The notes beneath the pieces are model-generated. The model did not search any database and was not told the DNA's origin. It was given only the letters and a program-made list of their open reading frames with translations. The translations under genes and the position numbers were made by a program. Of a stretch of 64,000 nt of DNA, positions 7,599-15,539 are shown piece after piece. Origin of the DNA: Nocardioides immobilis (GTDB taxonomy: Bacteria; Actinomycetota; Actinomycetes; Propionibacteriales; Nocardioidaceae). Each line of letters starts with the position of its first letter. Position 1 is the stretch's first letter. The stretch spans positions 310,001 through 374,000 of the forward strand of contig NZ_QXGH01000009.1 in NCBI RefSeq assembly GCF_003515065.1, written 5' to 3'.

Positions 7599-8387
7599 TC
7601 ACCGGTCGACCTCCACCTTCTCCACGAGATGACCGAACACGACGGACCGCAGGTCGGTGTGGAAGATCTCGGCGCAGCTGACGAGGGTGATCAGCCGTTG
7701 CCCGACGTCGTCGGGCGGCTGCACACCGCCGTCGGGGTTCTTCGGGAACGGCTGGATGACCCAGTCCTCGGTGAAAGGCACCTCGAGGTCGGTGCCGTCG
7801 AAGTCCAGCTTGTAGGTGTAGGTCGCCGTCCGGGTCTCGACGTGGACGAGGTCGCCCTCCTCGAGCTCCGGGAAGTCGGCGAAGGGCTCGCCGTGGGTCA
7901 CGCGGTGCCCGGCCAGGACGTAGTTGCCCAGCTCTCCCGGGTCGGCGGTGTCCTCCATGTGGCCGATGCCGGCTGCCAGCACCTCGTCGGACGAACCGGC
8001 CAGCACGGGGACCGCGTAGTCCTTGCCCCAGCGCGGCACGTGGAGGATCGCCTCCGCACGGCCGAAGTCGGTGGTGACGGAGTCGTTGCCCTCGGCCCAG
8101 CCGTCCTGCAGGTCCGCGGCGACCGCTTCCTGGCGCCGGTCGGACACCCAGTTGGTGCCCCAGAACTGCCAGGCGACCCATGCCAGCACGGCGAGACCGG
8201 CGACGACCATCCCGTAGCCGCTCAGGGTGAGCCAGCGGGGCGCCTTCTTCTTCTGCGGTCGGCGGCGGCGGACACGCTGCCGCTCGACGTCGGGTTCCGA
8301 CGTCGCCGCTTCCTCGATCTGGGTGATGGTGCTGCCCTCCGTTGTCGGCCTCTGCCCGGCCCAACGCTCCGAGCCGCGCTCGGTCAC
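7599..8387 (-). CDS. Class E-like sortase
   Basis: A 262-residue membrane-anchored transpeptidase. Residues 1-50 are a charged cytoplasmic tail (RRRRPQKKKAPR), 54-76 the membrane segment, and the rest the sortase beta-barrel. The catalytic His is H161 in YVLAGHRVTHG, the nucleophile C238 in ITLVSCAEIFHTDLRS, and the active-site Arg R247. The overall look is class E. Family knowledge links class E to LAxTG signals, whereas the neighbouring substrate has LPDTG, so the class may be off or the specificity relaxed. The GTG start has a strong AAAGGAGAGG 7 nt upstream. It precedes its substrate gene and follows the SDR gene on the same strand. Confidence 0.88.
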   Translation of the reverse strand: MTERGSERWAGQRPTTEGSTITQIEEAATSEPDVERQRVRRRRPQKKKAPRWLTLSGYGMVVAGLAVLAWVAWQFWGTNWVSDRRQEAVAADLQDGWAEGNDSVTTDFGRAEAILHVPRWGKDYAVPVLAGSSDEVLAAGIGHMEDTADPGELGNYVLAGHRVTHGEPFADFPELEEGDLVHVETRTATYTYKLDFDGTDLEVPFTEDWVIQPFPKNPDGGVQPPDDVGQRLITLVSCAEIFHTDLRSVVFGHLVEKVEVDR

Positions 8388-8411
8388 GCGGCCGCCTCTC
8401 CTTTGTACCTC

Positions 8412-9269
8412 TTACGGGCGTGCCGCGTTCACGAGTCGCTCGACAAGTCTCGGGGACACCAGGCCGACGGCAGCCAGCAGGGTGGCGTAGGCAGGCGTCA
8501 TCGCCGTCGGGCGGTGGCGTACGGCGTGCACCACCCATCGCGCCGCGTCGTCGGGATCGAGCGCCGCGCGGACGCCGTACGCCGCCGTCGGCGCGATCAT
8601 CGGCGTCCGCATCAGCGGGAAGTGCAGCGACGTGATCACGATGCCGTGCCGCCGCTCCTCCGCCTGCAGGCTGCGGGCGAACGCGGCGAGCGCGGCCTTC
8701 GACGCGTGGTAGGCGGTGAACATCGGCATCAGCCCGCCGGGGACGCCCCACGTCGAGGAGTTGATGACCTGGCCGCCACCTTGGGCGCGCATCGACTCCA
8801 GCAGGTTGAGGGTGAGCCGCACGGGCGCGTGGTAGTTGAGCCGCATCAGCCGGTCGTGGTCGGACGGGCGCTCGACCGTGTCCGCGGCCGACCGGCGGAT
8901 CGAGTGGCCGGCGTTGTTGACCAGCACGTCGACGCCGCCGAAGCGGGCGATCACGTCGTCGGTGAGCGCGTCGATGGCATCGCTGTCGGTGAGGTCGCAG
9001 GGCAGGGAGTACGCCGTCCCGCCCCTGGCGGCGATCTCCGTCTCGAGCGCCTCGAGCTCGTCGGCCCGCCTCGCGACCGCGAGCACCTTGGCGCCCTCGA
9101 GGGCGAGCATGACGCCCGCGGCCCGGCCGACGCCGGACGAGGCGCCGGTGACGAGGATCCGCTTGCCCTTGATCGGTACGCCGTGCCCCGGCACGAGGGA
9201 CGCCGGGGCCGGCAGCGGGTCGAGCGAGAGCCGGGCCAGCCGGCGCTGGACCCGTTCGAGCGGCGTCAT
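8412..9269 (-). CDS. Short-chain dehydrogenase/reductase
   Basis: A 285-residue classical SDR with a ~35-residue N-terminal extension. The Rossmann cofactor motif TGASSGVG is at 41-48, NNAG at 118-121, and the catalytic set is Ser171/172 (INSSTWG), Tyr187 and Lys191 (AYHASKAAL). The residues after the second beta-strand (AVARRADELEAL) start with Arg pairs, which favours NADP(H) (inference). The last ~60 residues (HAVRHRPTAMTPAYATLLAA) carry a hydrophobic helix as in membrane-associated SDRs of lipid metabolism. The ATG at 9269 is favoured by AAGGTGG 5 nt upstream; a GTG three codons earlier is the alternative. It follows the acyl-CoA dehydrogenase gene by 18 nt, suggesting co-transcription. 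Confidence 0.85.
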   Translation of the reverse strand: MTPLERVQRRLARLSLDPLPAPASLVPGHGVPIKGKRILVTGASSGVGRAAGVMLALEGAKVLAVARRADELEALETEIAARGGTAYSLPCDLTDSDAIDALTDDVIARFGGVDVLVNNAGHSIRRSAADTVERPSDHDRLMRLNYHAPVRLTLNLLESMRAQGGGQVINSSTWGVPGGLMPMFTAYHASKAALAAFARSLQAEERRHGIVITSLHFPLMRTPMIAPTAAYGVRAALDPDDAARWVVHAVRHRPTAMTPAYATLLAAVGLVSPRLVERLVNAARP

Positions 9270-9287
9270 GCGCGCCACCTTGTCAGA

Positions 9288-10463
9288 TCAGATCTCGGAC
9301 TGGATCCCGGTCAGGAGCTGGCGCGCCATCACGATCCGCTGGACCTGGTTGGTGCCCTCGTAGATCTGGGTGATCTTGGCGTCGCGCATCATCCGCTCGA
9401 CCGGGTAGTCGCGGGTGTAGCCGTAGCCGCCGAGCACCTGGACCGCGTCGGTGGTCACCTGCATCGCGACGTCCGAGGCGAAGCACTTGGCGGAGGCGCC
9501 GAAGAAGGTCAGGTCCTTGTCGCCGCGCTCGGAGCGGCCGGCGGCGGCGTAGGTCAGCTGGCGCGCGGCCTCGACCTTCATGCCCATGTCGGCGAGTAGG
9601 AACTGCAGGCCCTGGTTGTCGGCGATCGGACGGCCGAACTGCTGGCGCTCCTTGGCGTAGCCGAGTGCGTAGTCGAGCGCGCCCTGGGCGACACCGACGG
9701 CCTGCGCGGCGATCGTGACCCGGGTGTGGTCGAGGGTCTTCATCGCGAGCTCGAACCCCTGGCCGACCTCGCCGATGATCCGGTCGCCGGGGATCCGGAC
9801 GTTGTCGAGGTAGACCTCGAGGGTCGGGGAGCCCTTGATGCCGAGCTTCTTCTCCGGCGCTCCGAAGGACACGCCCTCGTCGGACCTCTCGACGACGAAC
9901 GCGCTGATGCCCTTCGACCGCTTCTCCGGGTCGGTCTGCGCGAGCACGGTGTAGTACTCCGAGACGCCCGCGTTGGAGATCCACCGCTTGACGCCGTTGA
10001 GCACCCAGTCGTCGCCGTCGCGGACGGCGCGGGTCTTCTGGTTGACCGCGTCGGAGCCGGCGTCCGGCTCGGAGAGGCAGTACGAGAACCCGCCCTCGCC
10101 GCGGGCCAGCGCACCGAGGTACTTCTGCTTGAGCTCCTCCGAGCCGCCGATCTGCACCGGCAGCGAGCCCAGCTTGTTGACCGCGGGGATCAGGGACGAC
10201 GACACGCAGGCGCGCGCGATCTCCTCGATCACGATCACCGTCGCCAGCGCGTCGGCTCCGGCGCCGCCGTACTCCTCGGGGACGTGGGGTGCGTGGAAGT
10301 CCGCCGCCAGCAGCGCGTCGTGCGCCTCCTGGGGGTAGCGGGCGTGCTCGTCGACGTCCGTGGCGTACGGCGCCACCTTCGCGTCGCAGATCGCGCGCAC
10401 TGCCTCGCGGATCGCCTGGTGCTCCTCGGAGAGGCCGTAGTACTCGAAGTCGGGGTTGTCCAC
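9288..10463 (-). CDS. Acyl-CoA dehydrogenase
   Basis: A full-length 391-residue FAD-dependent acyl-CoA dehydrogenase that introduces the 2,3-double bond into acyl-CoA and passes electrons to ETF. Marks along the chain are [13 protein letters not shown], the FAD/substrate loop [38 protein letters not shown] and the C-terminal [20 protein letters not shown]. The catalytic Glu lies in [13 protein letters not shown], at the short-chain type position. The GTG start has TACTAT 7 nt upstream and no Shine-Dalgarno, so translation is probably leaderless. A palindrome overlaps this -10 box and points to a dedicated repressor. The SDR gene follows closely. Substrate chain length or branching is not decided by these motifs. 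Confidence 0.92.
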   Translation of the reverse strand: MDNPDFEYYGLSEEHQAIREAVRAICDAKVAPYATDVDEHARYPQEAHDALLAADFHAPHVPEEYGGAGADALATVIVIEEIARACVSSSLIPAVNKLGSLPVQIGGSEELKQKYLGALARGEGGFSYCLSEPDAGSDAVNQKTRAVRDGDDWVLNGVKRWISNAGVSEYYTVLAQTDPEKRSKGISAFVVERSDEGVSFGAPEKKLGIKGSPTLEVYLDNVRIPGDRIIGEVGQGFELAMKTLDHTRVTIAAQAVGVAQGALDYALGYAKERQQFGRPIADNQGLQFLLADMGMKVEAARQLTYAAAGRSERGDKDLTFFGASAKCFASDVAMQVTTDAVQVLGGYGYTRDYPVERMMRDAKITQIYEGTNQVQRIVMARQLLTGIQSEI

Positions 10464-10470
10464 GCCCGAG

Positions 10471-10488
10471 ATAGTAGGAAGTCCTACT
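10471..10488. promoter_or_regulatory. Promoter with overlapping palindromic operator for the acyl-CoA dehydrogenase
   Basis: On the minus strand TACTAT (10476-10471) is a -10 box 7 nt before the GTG. AGTAGGA (10473-10479) and TCCTACT (10482-10488) form a perfect 7-bp palindrome around a 2-nt centre that covers the box, a layout typical of TetR- or GntR-type repression. No regulator gene is adjacent. Confidence 0.5.
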
Positions 10489-10538
10489 GATTTCTGGCGA
10501 TTCCGGGAGAGCCCGCTAGGCGGGGGCTGTGAGGGACC

Positions 10539-10976
10539 TCACGCGCGGGCGGCGCGCTCCCGGTAGAACCACTGCTGCGACGGGCAGACGTCCATCACCA
10601 TCGGCACACCGGCCTCCGTCGTACGGCGGAACGCGGCCTCGTCGACGACGCCCATCTGGAACCACACGCCCTTGGCACCGACCGCCACGGCCTGGTCGGC
10701 GAACTCCCCCGCCGCCTCGGACCGCCGGAAGACGTCGACCACGTCGATCGGGAACGGGACGTCGGCGAGGGTCTGGTAGGCCAGCTCACCGAGCACCGTG
10801 AGGTTTCCGTCGGCACTCGGGTGGATCGGGACGATCCGCTTGCCGCGCTGCTGGAGCTCCTGCGCGATGGAGTACGCCGTCCGCCACGGGTTGCCGCCGA
10901 GACCGACGACCGCCCAGGTCTCGCCCTCGTCGAGCATCCGGTCGATGGTGGCCCGGTCCTTCCACGGTTCGCTCAT
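10539..10976 (-). CDS. CoA-binding domain protein (YccU-like)
   Basis: A 145-residue single-domain protein with the CoA-binding Rossmann-like fold: TWAVVGLGGNPWRTAYSIAQ near the N-terminus (nucleotide loop), RIVPIHPSA, then ADVPFPIDVVDVFRRSE and GVWFQMGVVDEAA, ending with MDVCPSQQW that contains the conserved Cys of the family. Such proteins bind CoA, and in some bacteria protect or sense CoA levels; a reaction is not known. ATG start. It sits between purE and the acyl-CoA dehydrogenase on the same strand, 34 nt after purE, so it may be co-transcribed with the pur genes. Confidence 0.85.
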   Translation of the reverse strand: MSEPWKDRATIDRMLDEGETWAVVGLGGNPWRTAYSIAQELQQRGKRIVPIHPSADGNLTVLGELAYQTLADVPFPIDVVDVFRRSEAAGEFADQAVAVGAKGVWFQMGVVDEAAFRRTTEAGVPMVMDVCPSQQWFYRERAARA

Positions 10977-11010
10977 GTCGGGTCAACGCCCGGAGGGCGG
11001 CGCTGCTTCC

Positions 11011-11520
11011 CTACTCGATGACCGGGGGCAGCGTGGCGCCGCGGACGGCGGCGCCCTTGGCCTGGGCGGCGGCCTTGAGGGAGGCCTGGAAGGCGGTCAT
11101 CCGCTCCTGCAGGGCCGAGTCGCCTGCGGCGAGGATGCGTACGGCGAGCAGCCCGGCGTTGCGGGCACCACCCACCGCGACCGCGGCGACCGGCACGCCC
11201 GCGGGCATCTGCACGATCGAGAGGAGCGAGTCCATGCCGTCGAGGTACTTCAAGGGCACCGGAACGCCGATCACCGGAAGAGGCGTCACCGAGGCCAGCA
11301 TCCCGGGCAGGTGGGCCGCTCCCCCGGCGCCGGCGATGATCACCTCGAGGCCCCGAGCAGCGGCGGTCTTGCCGTAGTCGAGCATCTCCTCGGGCATCCG
11401 GTGCGCGGAGACCACGTCGGCCTCGTAGGCGATGTCGAACTCCGCCAGCGCCTCGGCCGCAGCCCGCATCACCGGCCAGTCGGAGTCGGAACCCATCACG
11501 ATGCCCACGCGCGCACTCAC
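11011..11520 (-). CDS. purE: N5-carboxyaminoimidazole ribonucleotide mutase
   Basis: PurE (169 residues) rearranges N5-CAIR to CAIR in purine biosynthesis. Signatures are [18 protein letters not shown] at the start, [16 protein letters not shown] with the catalytic His, and [17 protein letters not shown]. The GTG at 11520 opens directly into the conserved core ([14 protein letters not shown]); a longer frame upstream overlaps purK in a different frame and has no similarity, so it was rejected. It follows purK by 25 nt on the same strand, the standard purKE pairing in which PurK makes the substrate. Confidence 0.95.
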   Translation of the reverse strand: MSARVGIVMGSDSDWPVMRAAAEALAEFDIAYEADVVSAHRMPEEMLDYGKTAAARGLEVIIAGAGGAAHLPGMLASVTPLPVIGVPVPLKYLDGMDSLLSIVQMPAGVPVAAVAVGGARNAGLLAVRILAAGDSALQERMTAFQASLKAAAQAKGAAVRGATLPPVIE

Positions 11521-11545
11521 CCGCAGGAGCCTAGTGGGAGCGGAG

Positions 11546-12706
11546 TCAGTCGCTGTCGTTGCCCAGGTCCCCGCGGAACCAGGCTGCCGCATGGCGAGCC
11601 CGCTCGAGCACGTCGGCCAGGTCGTCGCCGTAGGCGTTGACGTGGCCGACCTTGCGGCCGGGCCGCAGCTCCTTGCCGTAGAGGTGCACGCGGAGCTGCG
11701 GGTCGCGGGCGAGGGCGTGGGGGTAGCCGTCGTACAGGTGGCCGACATCGGGACGCGGCGAACCGAGGATGTTGACCATCACCGTCCACCGGGCGCGCGC
11801 CGCCGGCGAACCGAGCGGGAGGTCGAGGACGGCGCGCAGGTGGTTCTCGAACTGCGAGGTGACGGCGCCGTCCTGCGACCAGTGGCCGGTGTTGTGCGGT
11901 CGCATCGCGAGCTCGTTGACCAGGATGCGGCCGTCGCCGGTCTCGAACAGCTCCACCGCAAGGATCCCGGTGACGCCGAGCTCCCCGGCGACGCGGAGGG
12001 CGAGCTGTTGGGCTTCCGCGGCGCGGGCCGGGTCGAGGTCGGGAGCGGGGGCGATCACCTCGTGGCAGATGCCGTCGAGCTGGGTCGAGGCGACGACGGG
12101 GTACGCCGCCGCCTGGCCGCTCGGCGCACGCACGACCAGCGCTGCGAGCTCGCGCCGGAAGTCGACCAGCTCCTCGGCCAGGACGCGGACCCCGGCGCCC
12201 TCGGCGGCCGCGAGCGGCTCGGCGATGTCGGCGGAGGTGCGGACGACCCAGACGCCCTTGCCGTCGTACCCGCCGCGGCTGACCTTGAGGACGCACGGCA
12301 GGCCGAACTCCTCGACCTCCGCCGCCGCCGAGACGACCGCCCAGCGCGGCTGCGGGGCACCGAGCCGCTCCATCGCCTCGCGCATGACGATCTTGTCCTG
12401 CGCGTGCACCAGCGCCTCGGGGCCCGGCCGGCAGGCCACCCCGGCGCCCTCGAGAGCGTGCAGGTGCTCGGTCGGCACGTGCTCGTGGTCGAACGTGACC
12501 ACGGCGCAGCCGTCGGTCACCTGCTGGAGCGTCGGCAGGTCGCGGTAGTCGCCGACGAGCTGGTCGGGGATGACCTGGGCCGCGGAGACGCCGTCGGCCT
12601 CGGCCAGGAGCCGGAGCGGTACGCCGAGGGCGATCGCCGGCTGCGCCATCATCCGGGCCAGCTGGCCGCCACCGATGACGGCGATGCGAGGAGCGGGATC
12701 GGGCAC
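11546..12706 (-). CDS. purK: N5-carboxyaminoimidazole ribonucleotide synthase
   Basis: PurK (386 residues) is an ATP-grasp enzyme that carboxylates AIR with bicarbonate and ATP. The N-terminus shows [18 protein letters not shown], followed by [15 protein letters not shown]. The ATP-grasp core has [17 protein letters not shown] and [19 protein letters not shown], and the C-terminal domain has [20 protein letters not shown] followed by [10 protein letters not shown]. These are the complete PurK signatures. The GTG start has TAGGGT (12718-12713) 6 nt upstream and no Shine-Dalgarno, so a leaderless message is likely. PurE follows by 25 nt and a CoA-binding gene after that. Confidence 0.95.
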   Translation of the reverse strand: MPDPAPRIAVIGGGQLARMMAQPAIALGVPLRLLAEADGVSAAQVIPDQLVGDYRDLPTLQQVTDGCAVVTFDHEHVPTEHLHALEGAGVACRPGPEALVHAQDKIVMREAMERLGAPQPRWAVVSAAAEVEEFGLPCVLKVSRGGYDGKGVWVVRTSADIAEPLAAAEGAGVRVLAEELVDFRRELAALVVRAPSGQAAAYPVVASTQLDGICHEVIAPAPDLDPARAAEAQQLALRVAGELGVTGILAVELFETGDGRILVNELAMRPHNTGHWSQDGAVTSQFENHLRAVLDLPLGSPAARARWTVMVNILGSPRPDVGHLYDGYPHALARDPQLRVHLYGKELRPGRKVGHVNAYGDDLADVLERARHAAAWFRGDLGNDSD

Positions 12707-12712
12707 GCCCGC

Positions 12713-12718
12713 ACCCTA
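12713..12718 (-). promoter_or_regulatory. Leaderless-type -10 box of purK
   Basis: TAGGGT on the minus strand ends 6 nt before the purK GTG, so the first transcribed base should be at the start codon. It lies in the 28-nt gap after the winged-helix gene. Confidence 0.5.
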
Positions 12719-12734
12719 TCGAGCGCGGTTCGCG

Positions 12735-13106
12735 CTAGAGCTTGACGGTCGCTCCGGTCTCGAACCGGAGGCCCTGGCCCCGCACCGTCGTGATCAGGGT
12801 GGGGTGACGGGTGTCGTCGCCGAGCTTGCGGCGTACCCACCCGAGGTGGACGTCGATCGTCTTGGACGAGGTCCAGAAGGTGGCGTTCCAGACTTCCCGC
12901 ATCAGCTCGTCGCGGGTCACCACCGACCCCGCCCGGGCGATCAGTGCGTGGACGAGGTCGAACTCCTTGCGGGACAGCTGGATCTCCCGGCCCCCTCGCC
13001 ACGCGCGACGACTCGCCGGGTCGAGCCGCACATCCTGCACCTCGAACACAGCCTCAAGGTAGGAATCAGCGCACCCGCGCGTGGGGGATCCCGAAAACTT
13101 TTGCAA
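12735..13106 (-). CDS. Orphan OmpR-type winged-helix DNA-binding protein
   Basis: A protein of about 105-123 residues made almost only of the OmpR/PhoB C-terminal effector domain: REIQLSRKEFDLVHALIARA, GSVVTRDELMREVWNATFW, the recognition helix around SSKTIDVHLGWVRRKLGDD and the wing TLITTVRGQGLRFE. There is no receiver domain, so it cannot be a normal two-component output. The start is uncertain: the long frame begins with TTG (13106), while a GTG about 19 codons in (VFEVQDVRLDP) opens right at the domain. Similar stand-alone winged-helix proteins occur in actinomycetes. It lies downstream of the adenylate cyclase gene with 50 nt between. Confidence 0.75.
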   Translation of the reverse strand: MQKFSGSPTRGCADSYLEAVFEVQDVRLDPASRRAWRGGREIQLSRKEFDLVHALIARAGSVVTRDELMREVWNATFWTSSKTIDVHLGWVRRKLGDDTRHPTLITTVRGQGLRFETGATVKL

Positions 13107-13156
13107 TTGGGATCCGGGTTTCTTGCGTAATCAACCCCAGTAACAGGCGTTCCAGG

Positions 13157-14143
13157 TCAGACGCGGCGGACGGTGAGCGGCTCCATCACGCCGAATCCGC
13201 GCATCGGCCGCGCGGGCAGCGGCCGGGTCTCGACCTGGTCGGACGGCAGCCGGCCGGCGGTGTCGTGGTCGATGATCACCCGGTTGCGGCGGGCCACCTG
13301 GGTCAGCCGCGAGGCGAGGTTGACCGGAGGTCCGAAGACGTCGCCGAGCCGCATCACGACGGACCCGGTCGCGAGCCCGATCCGTACGTCGGGCATCCGC
13401 TTGTCGCGGCCGATCACCTTGATGATGCCCTCGGCGGTCGCGAACGCTCCGAGGGCGTCCTCGTTCACGAACAGCACGGCGTCGCCGAGGCTCTTGATGA
13501 GCCGGCCCCCGTTGGCCGCGATGACGTCGCCGCACCGGGCCTCGAACACCTCGACCAGGTCGCCGATCTTCTCGCGGGTCAGCTCGTTGGACAGCGCCGT
13601 GAATCCCACGATGTCGGCGAAGCCGACGGTCAGGTCGGTGGTGTGGGGATCGGCGTCGATCGCGCGCATCGACTCGATCCGGGCGACCGCGGCGGCCAGG
13701 TGGCTGCGCCAGGCGTAGAGCAACACCGTCTCGAAGCGGTCGCCGTACTTCTCCAGCGCCCAGCGGGCGGCCTCGGTCGGCGTGGCTCCCGGACCGACCG
13801 TGTCTGCGAACATCTCCTCGATCGGCTGGATCAGCGCCCCGACCTCCCAGTCCGCCAGCCGCGCCATGCTCAACCCGGCGCCCCGCACGACGTTGAGCGC
13901 CAGGTCGAAGTCGACGAGCCCGTCGGACACCATGTCGGCGACCGCAGAGATCGCCTCGACGTCGGCCTCGCTGAAGGCCCGCTCGTCACCGCGCTCGGGG
14001 AAGCCGAGGGTGCGCCACAGCCGCCGGGCCTGTCGGACGGACAGACCTGCGCGCGCGGCCACGTCGGCCGCGGTCAGCGTCAGGTCGTGTCCGAGGAGTG
14101 TGCGCTCGTGGTCAGCGCCTCCCGGGAGCGTCTGGTCAGACAC
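13157..14143 (-). CDS. Class III adenylate cyclase with N-terminal regulatory domain
   Basis: A 328-residue cytosolic nucleotide cyclase. The N-terminal ~140 residues (LTAADVAARAGLSVRQARRL then AFSEADVEAISAVADMVSDG) resemble the helical, pH-responsive regulatory domain of mycobacterial Rv1264-type cyclases. The catalytic domain spans about 160-310. The first metal Asp is in VGFADIVGFTALSNEL, GGRLIKSLGDAVLFV carries the substrate Lys and second metal Asp, and GDVFGPPVNLASRLTQVARR carries the transition-state Asn/Arg set. All catalytic positions appear present, so cAMP synthesis is expected. The GTG start overlaps the upstream PH-domain gene's stop by 8 nt (GTGTCTGA), so the two are translationally coupled. 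Confidence 0.88.
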   Translation of the reverse strand: MSDQTLPGGADHERTLLGHDLTLTAADVAARAGLSVRQARRLWRTLGFPERGDERAFSEADVEAISAVADMVSDGLVDFDLALNVVRGAGLSMARLADWEVGALIQPIEEMFADTVGPGATPTEAARWALEKYGDRFETVLLYAWRSHLAAAVARIESMRAIDADPHTTDLTVGFADIVGFTALSNELTREKIGDLVEVFEARCGDVIAANGGRLIKSLGDAVLFVNEDALGAFATAEGIIKVIGRDKRMPDVRIGLATGSVVMRLGDVFGPPVNLASRLTQVARRNRVIIDHDTAGRLPSDQVETRPLPARPMRGFGVMEPLTVRRV

Positions 14144-14660
14144 CTTCGTCGGCGCGCCGGTGACCGGCGCCGCCGTGGATGGCGTGCAGCAGCTCGTTGA
14201 TCTGGCGCTGGGTCGCCTCGACGTGCGGGATGTCGTTGAGGCGCACCTCGCCGAAGGTCGACGCGTCGGTGATCACCAGGGTGCCGCAGCCGAACGGGCG
14301 GTCGATGAGGTTGATCTCCATCTGCAGGTCGCTGATCCGGGCGAGCGGGATGTCGTGGCCGCGCCGCGTGATGATGCCGCGGCGGGTGATCAGCCGCCGG
14401 TCGGTCACGCCGTGGACGGTCGTGAACCAGTTGAGGAACGGCCGGACCGTGAACCAGAGGATCCCGATCGCGCACAGCACCCAGACGATCCGCTTCCCCC
14501 AGGTCGCCGCGTCCCCATCGCCCAGGGCCACCTGGGCCCCCACGCCGATCGCGAGGAACACCACGAGGGCCAGGATCGGGCCGAACAGCGCCTTGGGGTG
14601 CTGACGGCACGAGATGAACAGCTTCTCGCCGGGGTTGAGCAGCTTCTCTGAGATGGCCAC
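14136..14660 (-). CDS. PH-domain membrane protein
   Basis: A 174-residue protein with two membrane segments ([21 protein letters not shown] and [20 protein letters not shown]) followed by a bacterial PH domain (bPH2/DUF304 style): [20 protein letters not shown], then [20 protein letters not shown] and [20 protein letters not shown]. Such proteins are of unknown function; the domain faces the cytoplasm. GTG start. It overlaps the adenylate cyclase by 8 nt, so it may act with it, for example as a membrane partner (inference). BirA lies just upstream on the same strand, 24 nt away. Confidence 0.82.
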   Translation of the reverse strand: MAISEKLLNPGEKLFISCRQHPKALFGPILALVVFLAIGVGAQVALGDGDAATWGKRIVWVLCAIGILWFTVRPFLNWFTTVHGVTDRRLITRRGIITRRGHDIPLARISDLQMEINLIDRPFGCGTLVITDASTFGEVRLNDIPHVEATQRQINELLHAIHGGAGHRRADEGV

Positions 14661-14684
14661 GGGAGGATCATCCCACCGCGGCGG

Positions 14685-15503
14685 TCATTCGGGAACGACG
14701 TGCACCACGTCGCCGGCGCCGACCTTCTCGACGCCGTCGGCGGTCTCCACGACCAGCCGGCCGTCGATGTCGACGTCCACGGCGCGACCGGAGATCGACG
14801 TACCTCCGGGGAGGTCGACGCGCACGTCCTGGCCGACAGTCGCACAGTGGGCGACGTACGACGACGCGAGCCGCGCCGCCGCCTCCGCGCCGCCGAACTG
14901 CCAGGCGTCGTAGCCCTCGCGGACGGCGGCCACGACGCCGAGCAGCACGCCCTCCCGGGTCGGGGTCAGGTCCGGGTGGGCGACGGCGAGCGAGGTCGCC
15001 GTGGGGACGGGCAGCTCGTCGGCCGCGGTGGACACGTTGATGCCGACCCCGACGACCGCCGCCGGGCCGCTGTCGGTCTCGATCCGCTCGACGAGGATGC
15101 CGGCGACCTTCCGTCCGTCGATGAGCACGTCGTTGGGCCACTTCACCCGGGTCTCGTAGCCGAACGACGCGAGCGCCTTCGACACGGTGTGCCCGGTCAG
15201 CAGCGGGAGCCACGGCCAGGACGTCGCCGGCACCGTCGGCCGCAGGACCAGGGAGAACGTGATGGCCGCGCCGGCCGGCGTCTCCCAGGTGCGGTCGAGG
15301 CGGCCGCGCCCGGCCGTCTGGTGGTCGGCGACCACCAGCAGGCCGTCGGCCGCGCCGGCGCGGGCACGGTCGGCGGCGACCTGGTTGGTGGACGGGCTCT
15401 CAGGGAGCAGCTCCAGAGCCAGATCGGGCGTCAGCGCGAGCTCGTCAGCGAGCACGTGAGCGTCGAGGGGTGGGCGCAGGTCCGAGTCACCGGTCACGGC
15501 CAC
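14685..15503 (-). CDS. birA: Biotin--[acetyl-CoA-carboxylase] ligase
   Basis: A 272-residue class I biotin protein ligase without the N-terminal DNA-binding domain. It activates biotin as biotinyl-AMP and transfers it to the AMKM lysine of carrier domains. Signatures: [16 protein letters not shown], the adenylate loop [20 protein letters not shown], and [20 protein letters not shown] with the catalytic Lys, then [10 protein letters not shown]. The C-terminal SH3-like domain is present. GTG start. It is divergent from pccB, and the two biotin carriers it must serve, AccA3 and pyruvate carboxylase, are also encoded in this window. Confidence 0.95.
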   Translation of the reverse strand: MAVTGDSDLRPPLDAHVLADELALTPDLALELLPESPSTNQVAADRARAGAADGLLVVADHQTAGRGRLDRTWETPAGAAITFSLVLRPTVPATSWPWLPLLTGHTVSKALASFGYETRVKWPNDVLIDGRKVAGILVERIETDSGPAAVVGVGINVSTAADELPVPTATSLAVAHPDLTPTREGVLLGVVAAVREGYDAWQFGGAEAAARLASSYVAHCATVGQDVRVDLPGGTSISGRAVDVDIDGRLVVETADGVEKVGAGDVVHVVPE

Positions 15504-15523
15504 TACCCTTCCACTCGAACGTC

Positions 15524-15530
15524 AAGGAGG
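15524..15530 (+). promoter_or_regulatory. Strong ribosome-binding site deciding the pccB start
   Basis: AAGGAGG, a near-perfect anti-16S match, lies 9 nt before the GTG at 15540. It fixes this start against a longer open frame that runs antisense through birA. Confidence 0.8.
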
Positions 15531-15539
15531 CCAACGACC

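Noticed and set aside
11521..11748. N-terminal extension of purE
   Set aside because: It overlaps purK in another frame and has no PurE similarity; the conserved core begins at the GTG at 11520.
11432..12745. Very long open frames opposite real genes (here opposite purE/purK; likewise 609-1928, 20928-22685, 29563-32133, 44971-47463 and 51020-54127)
   Set aside because: They are Arg/Gly/Pro- or Asp/Val-rich with no family similarity and mirror the high GC of the third codon position of the gene on the other strand.
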